Below, piece by piece: positions 1 through 5,164 of a stretch of DNA of 5,164 bases. Position 1 is the stretch's first letter. Every line of letters starts with the position of its first letter. Below the pieces are notes generated by a model. That model had not been told where the DNA came from, did no database searches, and saw only the letters and a program-made list of their open reading frames with translations. Both the position numbers and the translations under genes were made by a program. The stretch comes from Leptolyngbyaceae cyanobacterium CSSed165cm_216 (GTDB lineage: Bacteria > Cyanobacteriota > Cyanobacteriia > Phormidesmidales > Phormidesmidaceae): the NCBI GenBank assembly GCA_007135385.1, contig SLIY01000142.1, positions 1 through 5,164 on the forward strand, read 5' to 3'.

Positions 1-41
1 GACAACGTGCCCTAAGCTACAGCAATCAGCACCCCTCAGCG

Positions 42-1826
42 TTGACAACAAGGGTAGCACTCTCGCAATCGCTGGCTATGGCCATGATGTCTTTAGATGA
101 TCCTCTGGTGGTGCCCCAGCCTGATCAGCCCCAGATTATTATCTGCGGCCTAGGGCGTACTGGGTTGCGTATCTTTACTTTGCTGCGCCAACAAGGGGCT
201 CAGGTGGTGGGCATCAGCTATCATCCCCTGCCAGACTCGGGCGGGGAGATTGTGGTGGGGGAACTGCGATCGCCTGCTACCCTGATCCAGGCCGGTATTC
301 ACCAGGCTCACACCTTGGTACTGGCCACCTCTGACGATGCCCTAAATCTGGCGATCCTAACCCAGGCTAGGGTGTTGAATCCCCAAATTCGAATTATCAA
401 CCGGTTGTTCAACATCACCCTGGGGGAACGGCTAGACCATACCCTCCCCCACCATGTCAGCCTCAGCGCCGCCGCCCTGGCAGCTCCCTTATTTGCCTTT
501 GCCGCCAAGGGCAATCGGGCCATCGGTCAACTGCGGCTGTTTGATCTCACCTGGCCCATGTACGAAGAAGTGATTGACGCCGCCCACCCCTGGAATGGCA
601 AACCCCTCAAAGCCCTTTGGAACAATCGTGCTCAGCTGTTGATTCACTATCACTCGCCCCAGCAACCCCTGGACTTGGTGAAGGCGGTGGTCACGGGTCA
701 GGTGCTGCAACCGGGCGATCGCCTGGTGTTAGCCACTCGTCCGCAGCAGCCGGTATTGCAAGCTCGTCAGGTGGCTCAGTTTTGGCAACGTCTGCGGGAC
801 ACCTTCAACCATGGGCGGCGGCGGGGACAGGCCACCCTGCTAGTGATCTTGGCTCTGCTGATTACCATTGGTCTGGCCACCGTTACCTATCTCTGGTATG
901 ACCTAAATACCACCTGGGTGGATGCCCTCTACTTTTCGGTGGGGATGATCACCGGAGCCGGGGGCCAAGAACAGGTGGCCGAGCAGTCGTCTGCCCCGGT
1001 GAAAGTGTTTACTGCGGTGATGATGCTAGTCGGGGCCGGGGTAATTGGCATTTGCTATGCCCTGCTCAACGACTTTATTTTGGGCTCCCACTTTCAAAGT
1101 CTGCTAAGCGTAGCCCGCATGCCTCGCCAACATCATTTTGTGATCTGTGGTTTGGGGGGGGTGGGCTACCGGATTGCTACCCACTTACACAACACCGGTC
1201 ACCAGGTGGTGATCGTTGAGCGCGACCCCCACAATCGATTTTTGCCGTCGGTCAGCGGGCTGAGAATTCCGGTGATTATTGCCGACGCCAGCATGACCTC
1301 TACCCTAGAGACGGTAAACGCCGCCGTGGCTCAAGCGATCTTGGTGGTGACTAGCGACGACACCGTCAACCTGGAAATTGCCCTGACCGCCCGCAGCGTT
1401 AACCCCAAGCTACCCGCCGTGGTGCGCACCTACGATGCCGCCTTTGCCCACCAGGTCCAGCAGGTGTTTGGCTTTGAGCAGGTGCTAAGCCCTATGGATT
1501 TAGCGGCCCCTACCTTTGCCGCCGCCGCCCTGGGAGGGCGAATCTTGGGCAATGGCCTAGCGGGGGATACCCTCTGGGTGGCTCTAGCCACGTTGATTAC
1601 CCCTAATCATCCGTTCTGTAACCAGTCAATTCAAGCGGTGGCCCAGTCGGCCGAGTTGGTACCGCTGTACATCGAGAGCGAGCACCGTACCCTCCATGGC
1701 TATGACCTCTTGGATGTGGTGCTCACGGAGGGGGATGTCCTTTACCTGACCATGCCCGCTAACCGGTTGGATCAATTAAAGCCCTTAGCCACTCCGATGA
1801 CGGAAGAAGTGGTGGGATATAGCTAA
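42..1826 (+). CDS. RCK-2TM-RCK potassium-channel-like membrane protein (TrkA-N domains)
   Basis: Probable cation channel or transporter of the inner membrane, with nucleotide-sensing domains in the cytosol. Numbered from the TTG at 42, residues 31-167 form a first Rossmann/RCK_N domain (GLGRTG at 36-41, TSDD at 96-99), and about 168-232 look like an RCK_C subdomain. One transmembrane helix lies at about 263-287, a pore-loop-like segment at 291-310 and a second helix at about 319-345. A second RCK_N (GLGGVG at 370-375, acidic E393 at the end of strand 2, TSDD at 437-440) and a second RCK_C-like region (about 505-572) follow. The pore segment reads TGAGGQE where potassium channels carry TTVGYGD, so potassium selectivity is not assured. 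The start is uncertain: the frame stays open to the window's left edge, no Shine-Dalgarno is visible, and the ATGs at 78, 84 and 87 are better start codons than the TTG. The RCK domain begins soon after them. The gene is convergent with the hydrolase gene. The domain family is well supported; the transported ion is inference. Confidence 0.85.
   Translation: MTTRVALSQSLAMAMMSLDDPLVVPQPDQPQIIICGLGRTGLRIFTLLRQQGAQVVGISYHPLPDSGGEIVVGELRSPATLIQAGIHQAHTLVLATSDDALNLAILTQARVLNPQIRIINRLFNITLGERLDHTLPHHVSLSAAALAAPLFAFAAKGNRAIGQLRLFDLTWPMYEEVIDAAHPWNGKPLKALWNNRAQLLIHYHSPQQPLDLVKAVVTGQVLQPGDRLVLATRPQQPVLQARQVAQFWQRLRDTFNHGRRRGQATLLVILALLITIGLATVTYLWYDLNTTWVDALYFSVGMITGAGGQEQVAEQSSAPVKVFTAVMMLVGAGVIGICYALLNDFILGSHFQSLLSVARMPRQHHFVICGLGGVGYRIATHLHNTGHQVVIVERDPHNRFLPSVSGLRIPVIIADASMTSTLETVNAAVAQAILVVTSDDTVNLEIALTARSVNPKLPAVVRTYDAAFAHQVQQVFGFEQVLSPMDLAAPTFAAAALGGRILGNGLAGDTLWVALATLITPNHPFCNQSIQAVAQSAELVPLYIESEHRTLHGYDLLDVVLTEGDVLYLTMPANRLDQLKPLATPMTEEVVGYS
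266..273. repeat. HIP1 octamer
   Basis: Perfect GCGATCGC palindrome in the channel-like gene, spanning codons for Leu-Arg-Ser-Pro (residues 75-78) just after the first nucleotide-binding loop. HIP1 is the highly iterated palindrome of many cyanobacterial genomes, so it is a lineage marker. Confidence 0.85.
715..722. repeat. HIP1 octamer
   Basis: Second perfect GCGATCGC in the channel-like gene, read as Gly-Asp-Arg (residues 225-227) in the first RCK_C-like subdomain. The reading phase differs from that of the copy at 266, so the DNA word rather than a peptide motif is what recurs. Confidence 0.85.
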
Positions 1827-2059
1827 AAAACGCAATAGGCCTATCAAGGTGGTGGATTTAGGTTGGCCGTAGCTCGCGAGACTTGGTGGGAAAGCCAGAT
1901 GGGCCGCTGGGGGGATTTCGCTCCCCCCAGACCCCTACGCCCTGGACCTCACGGAAGGGTTGGCCTATTGGATGTGTTGTCGCGCTTCGCATTGCACAGG
2001 AAGAAGTGGTTGGCCTGTTGGGTAGGCACCCCAAGCGCCATCTCTTATGAACCGATGCT
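1827..2059. other. Convergent intergenic region
   Basis: This 233-bp gap separates the 3' ends of the rightward channel-like gene and the leftward hydrolase gene. It holds a 10-bp palindrome ATAGGCCTAT (1835-1844), an 8-bp palindrome CTCGCGAG (1873-1880), a strong G/C hairpin (1907-1930), and three copies of GGTTGGCC (1861, 1958, 2008). The last two copies lie in an imperfect direct repeat about 50 bp apart. A 66-codon frame from a TTG at 1863 crosses it, but its sequence (Trp-, Arg- and Pro-rich, running through the hairpin) does not look like a real protein. Confidence 0.6.
1907..1930. terminator. G6/C6 hairpin, possible bidirectional terminator or small repeat element
   Basis: CTGGGGGG at 1907-1914 pairs perfectly with CCCCCCAG at 1923-1930. 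The flanking A1915-T1922 pair can extend the stem to 9 bp around a 6-nt loop (TTTCGC). It lies between two converging genes, where a two-way terminator would be expected. However, neither side has the T-run of a classical Rho-independent terminator. It may instead be a copy of a dispersed G/C hairpin repeat with the downstream ACCCCT as part of the element. The stem is certain; the role is inferred. Confidence 0.5.
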
Positions 2060-2920
2060 CTAGGCCGAGCTTTCGCTGAGGTAATTGGCCACGGCTTGGT
2101 TAAGGGCAGCGGGCTGCACCAAATGGGGCCAATGGTTGCCGGGAATCGTTTTGATCTGCAAATTAGGCAGGTAGGTGCGGTAGGGTTTAATCTGCCAAGC
2201 CAGGCGGTTCAGACCTTGTTCGGGCAGCAGCAGCAGGGTAGGTACATCCAGTTCAGTGGTGAGCCCAGCCCGGTTCAGAATATCGTTGAACACGCCATTA
2301 CGGGCCGCAATCGCAAACTTACTGCCCCAGCGGCCATCAGGTTTTTGCTCCATGGCCCCTTGAAATACCGCTTGCTGATGGGGGCTCCAGCCCCGATACT
2401 GCTTCAGGGGACGGGCCACGGCGGCTGCCGCTTCGTAGCTATCAAACGGCCCCATCACCTGCAAAAACGGCAGGGTGCGATACAGCAACGGAAAGGTCAG
2501 CCGAAATAGCCCTGGCAGTTGGTTGACGAAAAAGGGATCCACCAGTACCAGTTGCCGCAGCCGTTGGGGATAGTGCTGCGCCCACAGCAGGGCCAGCTTA
2601 GCCGCCCAGGAATGGGCCACCACCGCGATCGCCCCATCGGTTTCCTGGTCATTCACTATAGCCGCTGCCAAAGTCTCCAGATCCTGCACCAGGGCCAGGG
2701 AATCGTAGGCGGCGGGGTCGTCGGGTTTACCACTGTCCCCGTGGCCGCGCAGGTCCGGGGCCAGGCAACGGTAGTCAGTCGCCAAGGTGGCGGCTAACGG
2801 CTGCCACACCAAGCCATGATCCGCCAGACCATGGAGCAGCATCACCGTTGGCCCCTGCCCCCAGGCGAGGTAGGACAGGGGAACAGCCGTGGTTTGCAAG
2901 CGATGGCGGGATGGTTCCAT
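2060..2920 (-). CDS. Alpha/beta-fold hydrolase
   Basis: Cytosolic alpha/beta-hydrolase of 286 residues, a usual length for the family, with no signal peptide. The substrate cannot be predicted. In order: the oxyanion-hole strand with H30-G31, the DLRGHGDSG loop at 56-64 typical of the family, the nucleophile elbow AHSWA at 102-106 with Ser104, a cap region at about 133-215, and the catalytic-His loop GNHWPH at 261-266 with His263. The elbow departs from the G-x-S-x-G consensus, with Ala in both Gly positions. The usual acid after strand 7 is not obvious (LLPEQGLN at 231-238), so Glu234 or Asp128 after strand 6 (LVDP) may serve. The ATG at 2918-2920 is the only plausible start. A hairpin sits 2 nt upstream and no Shine-Dalgarno is clear. 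The gene reads in the same direction as the chelatase gene, 160 bp away. The fold is secure; catalytic activity is probable. Confidence 0.9.
   Translation of the reverse strand: MEPSRHRLQTTAVPLSYLAWGQGPTVMLLHGLADHGLVWQPLAATLATDYRCLAPDLRGHGDSGKPDDPAAYDSLALVQDLETLAAAIVNDQETDGAIAVVAHSWAAKLALLWAQHYPQRLRQLVLVDPFFVNQLPGLFRLTFPLLYRTLPFLQVMGPFDSYEAAAAVARPLKQYRGWSPHQQAVFQGAMEQKPDGRWGSKFAIAARNGVFNDILNRAGLTTELDVPTLLLLPEQGLNRLAWQIKPYRTYLPNLQIKTIPGNHWPHLVQPAALNQAVANYLSESSA
2625..2632. repeat. HIP1 octamer
   Basis: Perfect GCGATCGC within the hydrolase gene, encoding Ala-Ile-Ala (residues 97-99) in the strand leading to the nucleophile elbow. Confidence 0.85.
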
Positions 2921-2922
2921 AG

Positions 2923-2939
2923 GCTAACCGAGGGTTAGC
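2923..2939. promoter_or_regulatory. Perfect 7-bp inverted repeat at the hydrolase 5' end (operator or leader hairpin)
   Basis: GCTAACC (2923-2929) and GGTTAGC (2933-2939) are perfect inverted repeats around the 3-nt centre GAG. They end 2 bp before the hydrolase ATG. With the promoter proposed at 2943-2970, transcription would begin at about 2936, inside the palindrome. The site could therefore bind a repressor over +1, or form an RNA stem that blocks ribosome entry. The right half including the adjacent ATA matches a site upstream of the chelatase (4311-4320). The symmetry is seen directly; the role is inferred. Confidence 0.5.
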
Positions 2940-2942
2940 TGT

Positions 2943-2970
2943 ATGATACCTGCCTAGGATGGCCTGGCAA
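2943..2970 (-). promoter_or_regulatory. Candidate sigma-70-type promoter for the hydrolase gene
   Basis: On the minus strand, TTGCCA (2965-2970) and TATCAT (2943-2948) each match the consensus -35 and -10 hexamers at five of six bases, with a 16-bp spacer. The start point would fall near 2936, giving a leader of about 16 nt. This argues for separate transcription from the upstream chelatase gene. Confidence 0.45.
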
Positions 2971-2993
2971 CAATATGACCACCATTGCTAAGG

Positions 2994-3021
2994 GTGTCAG
3001 GTGCTAGGTGTCAGGTGTCAG
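2994..3021. repeat. Heptanucleotide tandem repeat (GTGTCAG, four units)
   Basis: Four contiguous 7-bp units: GTGTCAG, GTGCTAG, GTGTCAG, GTGTCAG. The second unit differs at two positions. The array lies in the spacer between the chelatase stop and the hydrolase promoter. It fits the short tandemly repeated repetitive (STRR) heptamers known from cyanobacteria, which often vary in copy number between strains. Confidence 0.75.
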
Positions 3022-3080
3022 GAATTCATCTTCTGCCTGCTACGCGCAAGCATAACTCCGCTGCCTTCTGTCTTTCTGTA

Positions 3081-3155
3081 CTAGTGATGGTGGTGATGCC
3101 CATGGTCGTGGCTATGACCGGGTAAGTGATGATCGTGAGTGTGGCCGTGGTGACT
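3081..3155 (-). other. His-rich metal-binding tail coding segment
   Basis: This segment, with its TAG stop, encodes the chelatase's C-terminal residues 376-399, where His alternates with Ser, Gly, Asp and Thr and the protein ends in HHHHH. CAC and CAT codons are mixed, as in a natural tract. Similar tails in UreE, HypB, SlyD and CbiX bind or store nickel or cobalt, so a metal-reservoir or delivery role is plausible here. Confidence 0.8.
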
Positions 3156-4280
3156 ATGCACCGCCGCCGCTTGGCTCGCGGCCAGGGTCGGATTCACCAC
3201 CAGGGCATCCGCTTCCAGCAGGTCCGCAATGTGCGGGTCGGCCCAACGGGCGGCCATGGCCAGAAAGGCTGAGTCGTCATTGACACAGGGCATTTGCACA
3301 TAGGTGACATCGGGGCGCTTGCGGCGCAGGGATTCGATGATGTGCTCCACGTCCAGGAGAGTTTCGTGGTTTTCGGTGGCAAAGCCAATGGGCATAAACA
3401 CCAGGGCGGTGGCTCCCAAATCGATCAGGTTGCGGGCCGCCAGGTGGGTATTGGGCTGAGTCCACTTAATCAGCGGCGTATCGTGGTTGAGCCAGCCCAC
3501 AGAAATCAGTGGATACTTGTGGATCAGCTTGTCCCGCACTCGGTCATACAGCTTCTGGCTTTCGTCAATGCCGGAGGTAAAGCCTTTGGCTTCGTGGGGG
3601 CAGCCGTGGTTCATTAGCACGATGCCGGTTTGGGAGGGTAGGTGGGCGACGGCCAGGTGATCGTTGATTTTGGCCTCTACCATGTGGGCCAGATAGTCGA
3701 TGTAGTCGGGCTGATCAAAGAAAGAGGGGATGTAGCGGGTACCCTGGACCCAGTGCTCGCGGCCGTCGGCCAGCTGAGCTAGCGCTTGGTTCACCTGCTC
3801 GATGGCAATGCCGCTAGTAAAGATTGAGTCCACTACTAGCAGCGGGTAGATTAGCAGCTTATCGAACCCTTCCGCTTTGACTTGCTCGAGCACCTGGTCA
3901 GGCAAAAAGGGCTTACAGAAGTTGAAGGCTTTGAACACCTTGACGCGATCGCCCCAGCGCTCTTGCAGATTGGCTTCAATCCCGGCTCGCTGGGCCTCGA
4001 AAATGGCATTGTGGGGGGAAATAAAGTTACCGTGCTGGTGGCTCCACTCATGCAGGTCAAAGGCGGCTAGCAACTTGGCCAGAGGGGGATACACCCAGGT
4101 AGGCACCGGGGCAAATTTGGCGGTCAGCAGGTTCAGGGCCTGCTCGTTGTAGTTGGCAAAGTCGTCGTAGCTCTCGACTTCGCCATAGCCCATCAACAGT
4201 ACCGCCACCCGGCTAGCGCCAGCGGGGGAAGACTGGGAGTTCGATGCAGATGTTTGAAGAACGTCGGGAGTTGCAACCAT
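3081..4280 (-). CDS. Ferrochelatase-superfamily (class II) chelatase with His-rich C-terminal tail
   Basis: Likely inserts a divalent metal, probably ferrous iron, into a tetrapyrrole. After a Ser/Ala-rich start (1-24), residues about 25-350 align by eye with HemH. LLMGYGEVE (28-36) stands where HemH has LLLNLGGPE, and FLPDQVLEQVKAEGFDKLLI to LLVVDSIFTSG (125-157) follows the HemH core. NHG at 224-226 supplies the catalytic His225. WTQPNT (273-278) and PIGFATENHETLLD (297-310) match the second signature, with Glu306 at the metal-site Glu. The canonical Arg/Ser tetrapyrrole-contact segment is replaced by GWLNHD (262-267). The last 25 residues (375-399) contain 15 His and end in five His. There is no membrane segment or chlorophyll-binding C-terminal domain as in typical cyanobacterial HemH, so this may be a second, divergent ferrochelatase; a CbiX/SirB-like role in sirohydrochlorin metallation is the main alternative. 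The ATG at 4278-4280 is the only start before residue 30. The family is secure; metal and substrate are not. Confidence 0.88.
   Translation of the reverse strand: MVATPDVLQTSASNSQSSPAGASRVAVLLMGYGEVESYDDFANYNEQALNLLTAKFAPVPTWVYPPLAKLLAAFDLHEWSHQHGNFISPHNAIFEAQRAGIEANLQERWGDRVKVFKAFNFCKPFLPDQVLEQVKAEGFDKLLIYPLLVVDSIFTSGIAIEQVNQALAQLADGREHWVQGTRYIPSFFDQPDYIDYLAHMVEAKINDHLAVAHLPSQTGIVLMNHGCPHEAKGFTSGIDESQKLYDRVRDKLIHKYPLISVGWLNHDTPLIKWTQPNTHLAARNLIDLGATALVFMPIGFATENHETLLDVEHIIESLRRKRPDVTYVQMPCVNDDSAFLAMAARWADPHIADLLEADALVVNPTLAASQAAAVHSHHGHTHDHHLPGHSHDHGHHHHH
3945..3952. repeat. HIP1 octamer
   Basis: Perfect GCGATCGC in the chelatase gene, encoding Gly-Asp-Arg (residues 110-112) in the N-terminal half of the enzyme. 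Confidence 0.85.
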
Positions 4281-4307
4281 AGTGCCTACTTTTTGGAGAT
4301 GTCAGTT

Positions 4308-4313
4308 TTTATA
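4308..4313 (-). promoter_or_regulatory. Possible -10 element for the chelatase gene
   Basis: TATAAA on the minus strand, 27 nt upstream of the chelatase ATG, resembles a -10 hexamer. The sequence 17 bp further upstream (TGCCCA) matches the -35 consensus poorly, so any promoter here would be weak or activator-dependent. The adjacent GTTAGCCTAT overlaps this element and recurs at the hydrolase gene start. Confidence 0.3.
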
Positions 4314-4397
4314 GGCTAACATCCCCTCCCTGGGCATGGCATTAACAAAACCTGGCTATTAGCAACGTGAGGGCGATCAAACCTCAGGGTCTAGATT

Positions 4398-5164
4398 TCA
4401 GCCGTCAGGTGTGGTGGGTCGGCTATGGCCAAGCTGCGCTCGGCTGATTTGGGCTTGCAGGGGGGCGATTGCCTCATATTCTGCTGCAAACACCGCTACC
4501 AGACGCTCGAAGACTGGCAGCACCTTTTGGTACAGGTCCCTCGCCTCAGGGTTGGGGGTATGACAATAGGTATCCCCAATCATCGTCGTCACCGCCTCCA
4601 ACCCTGAGATATGCCCGAGGGCATACAATCCCAGCACCGTAGCTCCCAGACAAGAACTTTCATAGTGTTCAGGGATCATCACCTCGCGATTAAAAATATC
4701 CGCCATCATTTGTCGCCACAGGGCCGACTTGGCAAAGCCCCCAGTGGCGCGCACCTGGATGGCGGGACCGGCAAAATCCTCTAGGGCCTTCAGCACCAGG
4801 TAAAGGTTATAGACAATCCCTTCCAGCACGGCCCGCACCATATGGGACTTGGTGTGTTTCAGGCTGAGGCCAAAGAACGAGGCCCGGGCCTGGGCATCCC
4901 ACAGGGGCGATCGCTCCCCCATCAGATACGGGTGAAACAGCAACCCCTCGGCGCCGGGGGGCACGGCCTGGGCCATCGTTATCAACAGGGTATACACATC
5001 CTGGCCCAGGCGTTTGGCGGTGGCCACCTCGGCATCCGCCAGTTGGTCTCGCACCCAGCGCAGGGCAATGCCACCGTTATTCACCGCCCCGCCAATCACC
5101 CACTGGTGCTCGGTCAACGGGTAGCAAAACAGCCGTTCCTGGGGATCGGTCATGGGGCGATCGA
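4398..5164 (-). CDS. gntK: Gluconokinase, FGGY carbohydrate kinase family (C-terminal half, partial)
   Basis: Phosphorylates D-gluconate with ATP to 6-phosphogluconate in the cytosol, feeding the oxidative pentose phosphate pathway. Only the C-terminal half is present. The frame stays open past the ATG at 5151-5153 to the window edge, and FGGY kinases are about 500 residues, so that Met is internal. Counting from it: FCYPLTEHQWVIGGAVNNGG (9-28) resembles the equivalent stretch of Bacillus-type GntK, GERSPLWD (79-86) and RAVLEGI (107-113) are typical of the family, and TGGFAKSALWRQMMAD (137-152) matches the second FGGY signature, which lines the nucleotide site. SSCLGA (166-171) closes the ATPase fold. 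A short polar tail (about 235-251) follows. No clear terminator separates it from the chelatase gene 117 bp downstream. The FGGY family is certain; gluconate rather than another sugar acid or polyol is likely from the sequence pattern. Confidence 0.87.
   Translation of the reverse strand, partial: DRPMTDPQERLFCYPLTEHQWVIGGAVNNGGIALRWVRDQLADAEVATAKRLGQDVYTLLITMAQAVPPGAEGLLFHPYLMGERSPLWDAQARASFFGLSLKHTKSHMVRAVLEGIVYNLYLVLKALEDFAGPAIQVRATGGFAKSALWRQMMADIFNREVMIPEHYESSCLGATVLGLYALGHISGLEAVTTMIGDTYCHTPNPEARDLYQKVLPVFERLVAVFAAEYEAIAPLQAQISRAQLGHSRPTTPDG
4907..4914. repeat. HIP1 octamer
   Basis: Perfect GCGATCGC inside the gluconokinase gene, within the codons for Arg-Ser-Pro of the GERSPLW motif. 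A near-copy, GCGATCGA, lies at the window's right edge (5157-5164). Confidence 0.85.

Noticed and set aside
42..69. TTGACA at 42-47 as a -35 box
   Set aside because: No acceptable -10 lies 16-18 bp downstream (best is CGCAAT), and the sequence is possibly coding.
1863..2063. A 66-codon rightward frame in the convergent gap, starting at TTG
   Set aside because: Non-ATG start, no ribosome-binding site, a Trp/Arg/Pro-rich protein of no recognisable kind, and it reads straight through the hairpin and into the end of the hydrolase gene.
2096..2797. Two long rightward frames antisense to the hydrolase gene
   Set aside because: They are mirror frames of a well-supported alpha/beta-hydrolase; their proteins show no domain features and are Gln/Gly-rich, as expected of antisense translation in GC-rich DNA.
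2994..3021. CRISPR array
   Set aside because: The units are 7 bp and contiguous, with no spacers; this is a simple tandem repeat.
3081..3100. The terminal HHHHH as a cloning tag artefact
   Set aside because: It is continuous with a longer, natural-looking tract of His mixed with Ser, Gly, Asp and Thr, uses mixed CAC/CAT codons, and is followed by genomic sequence with a cyanobacterial-type repeat.
4368..4386. Terminator after the gluconokinase gene
   Set aside because: Only a 5-bp TGAGG/CCTCA stem with a 9-nt loop and no T-run on the minus strand; too weak to call.
4398..5153. A complete 251-residue kinase starting at the ATG at 5151-5153
   Set aside because: The frame is open beyond that Met to the window edge, and the protein begins in the middle of the FGGY fold, so the gene is simply cut by the window.
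3081..5164. A gluconokinase-chelatase operon with a shared function
   Set aside because: Same direction only; a 117-bp gap with a possible -10 element and no pathway link between gluconate phosphorylation and tetrapyrrole metallation.

Overview
The window looks like chromosomal DNA from a cyanobacterium, probably a moderately GC-rich filamentous or Leptolyngbya-like lineage; that last detail is an inference. The main evidence is five perfect copies of the HIP1 octamer GCGATCGC in about 5.2 kb (chance expectation is roughly one per 65 kb), each inside a different part of a coding region. A heptanucleotide tandem repeat between two genes, of the kind common in cyanobacteria, and the gene types agree with this.

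Layout. Rightward, about 42-1826: a membrane protein with two RCK/TrkA-type nucleotide-binding modules on either side of a two-helix pore unit. Then a 233-bp convergent intergenic stretch with a strong G6/C6 hairpin at its centre. Leftward: an alpha/beta-hydrolase (2060-2920); a 160-bp spacer holding a candidate promoter, a perfect inverted repeat and the heptamer repeat; a ferrochelatase-superfamily chelatase with a very His-rich C-terminus (3081-4280); a 117-bp spacer; and the C-terminal half of a gluconokinase of the FGGY family (4398 to the window edge). The three leftward genes share a direction, but their spacers are long and at least the hydrolase seems to have its own promoter, so a single operon is not well supported.

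How the genes work together. No common pathway is evident: ion transport, an unassigned hydrolysis, tetrapyrrole metallation and gluconate phosphorylation. This is mostly ordinary housekeeping or accessory chromosome. I found no mobile element, phage, CRISPR array, toxin-antitoxin pair, rRNA or tRNA. The points most worth a second look are the non-canonical pore sequence of the channel-like protein, the natural His-rich tail of the chelatase, and the palindrome at the predicted transcription start of the hydrolase gene.
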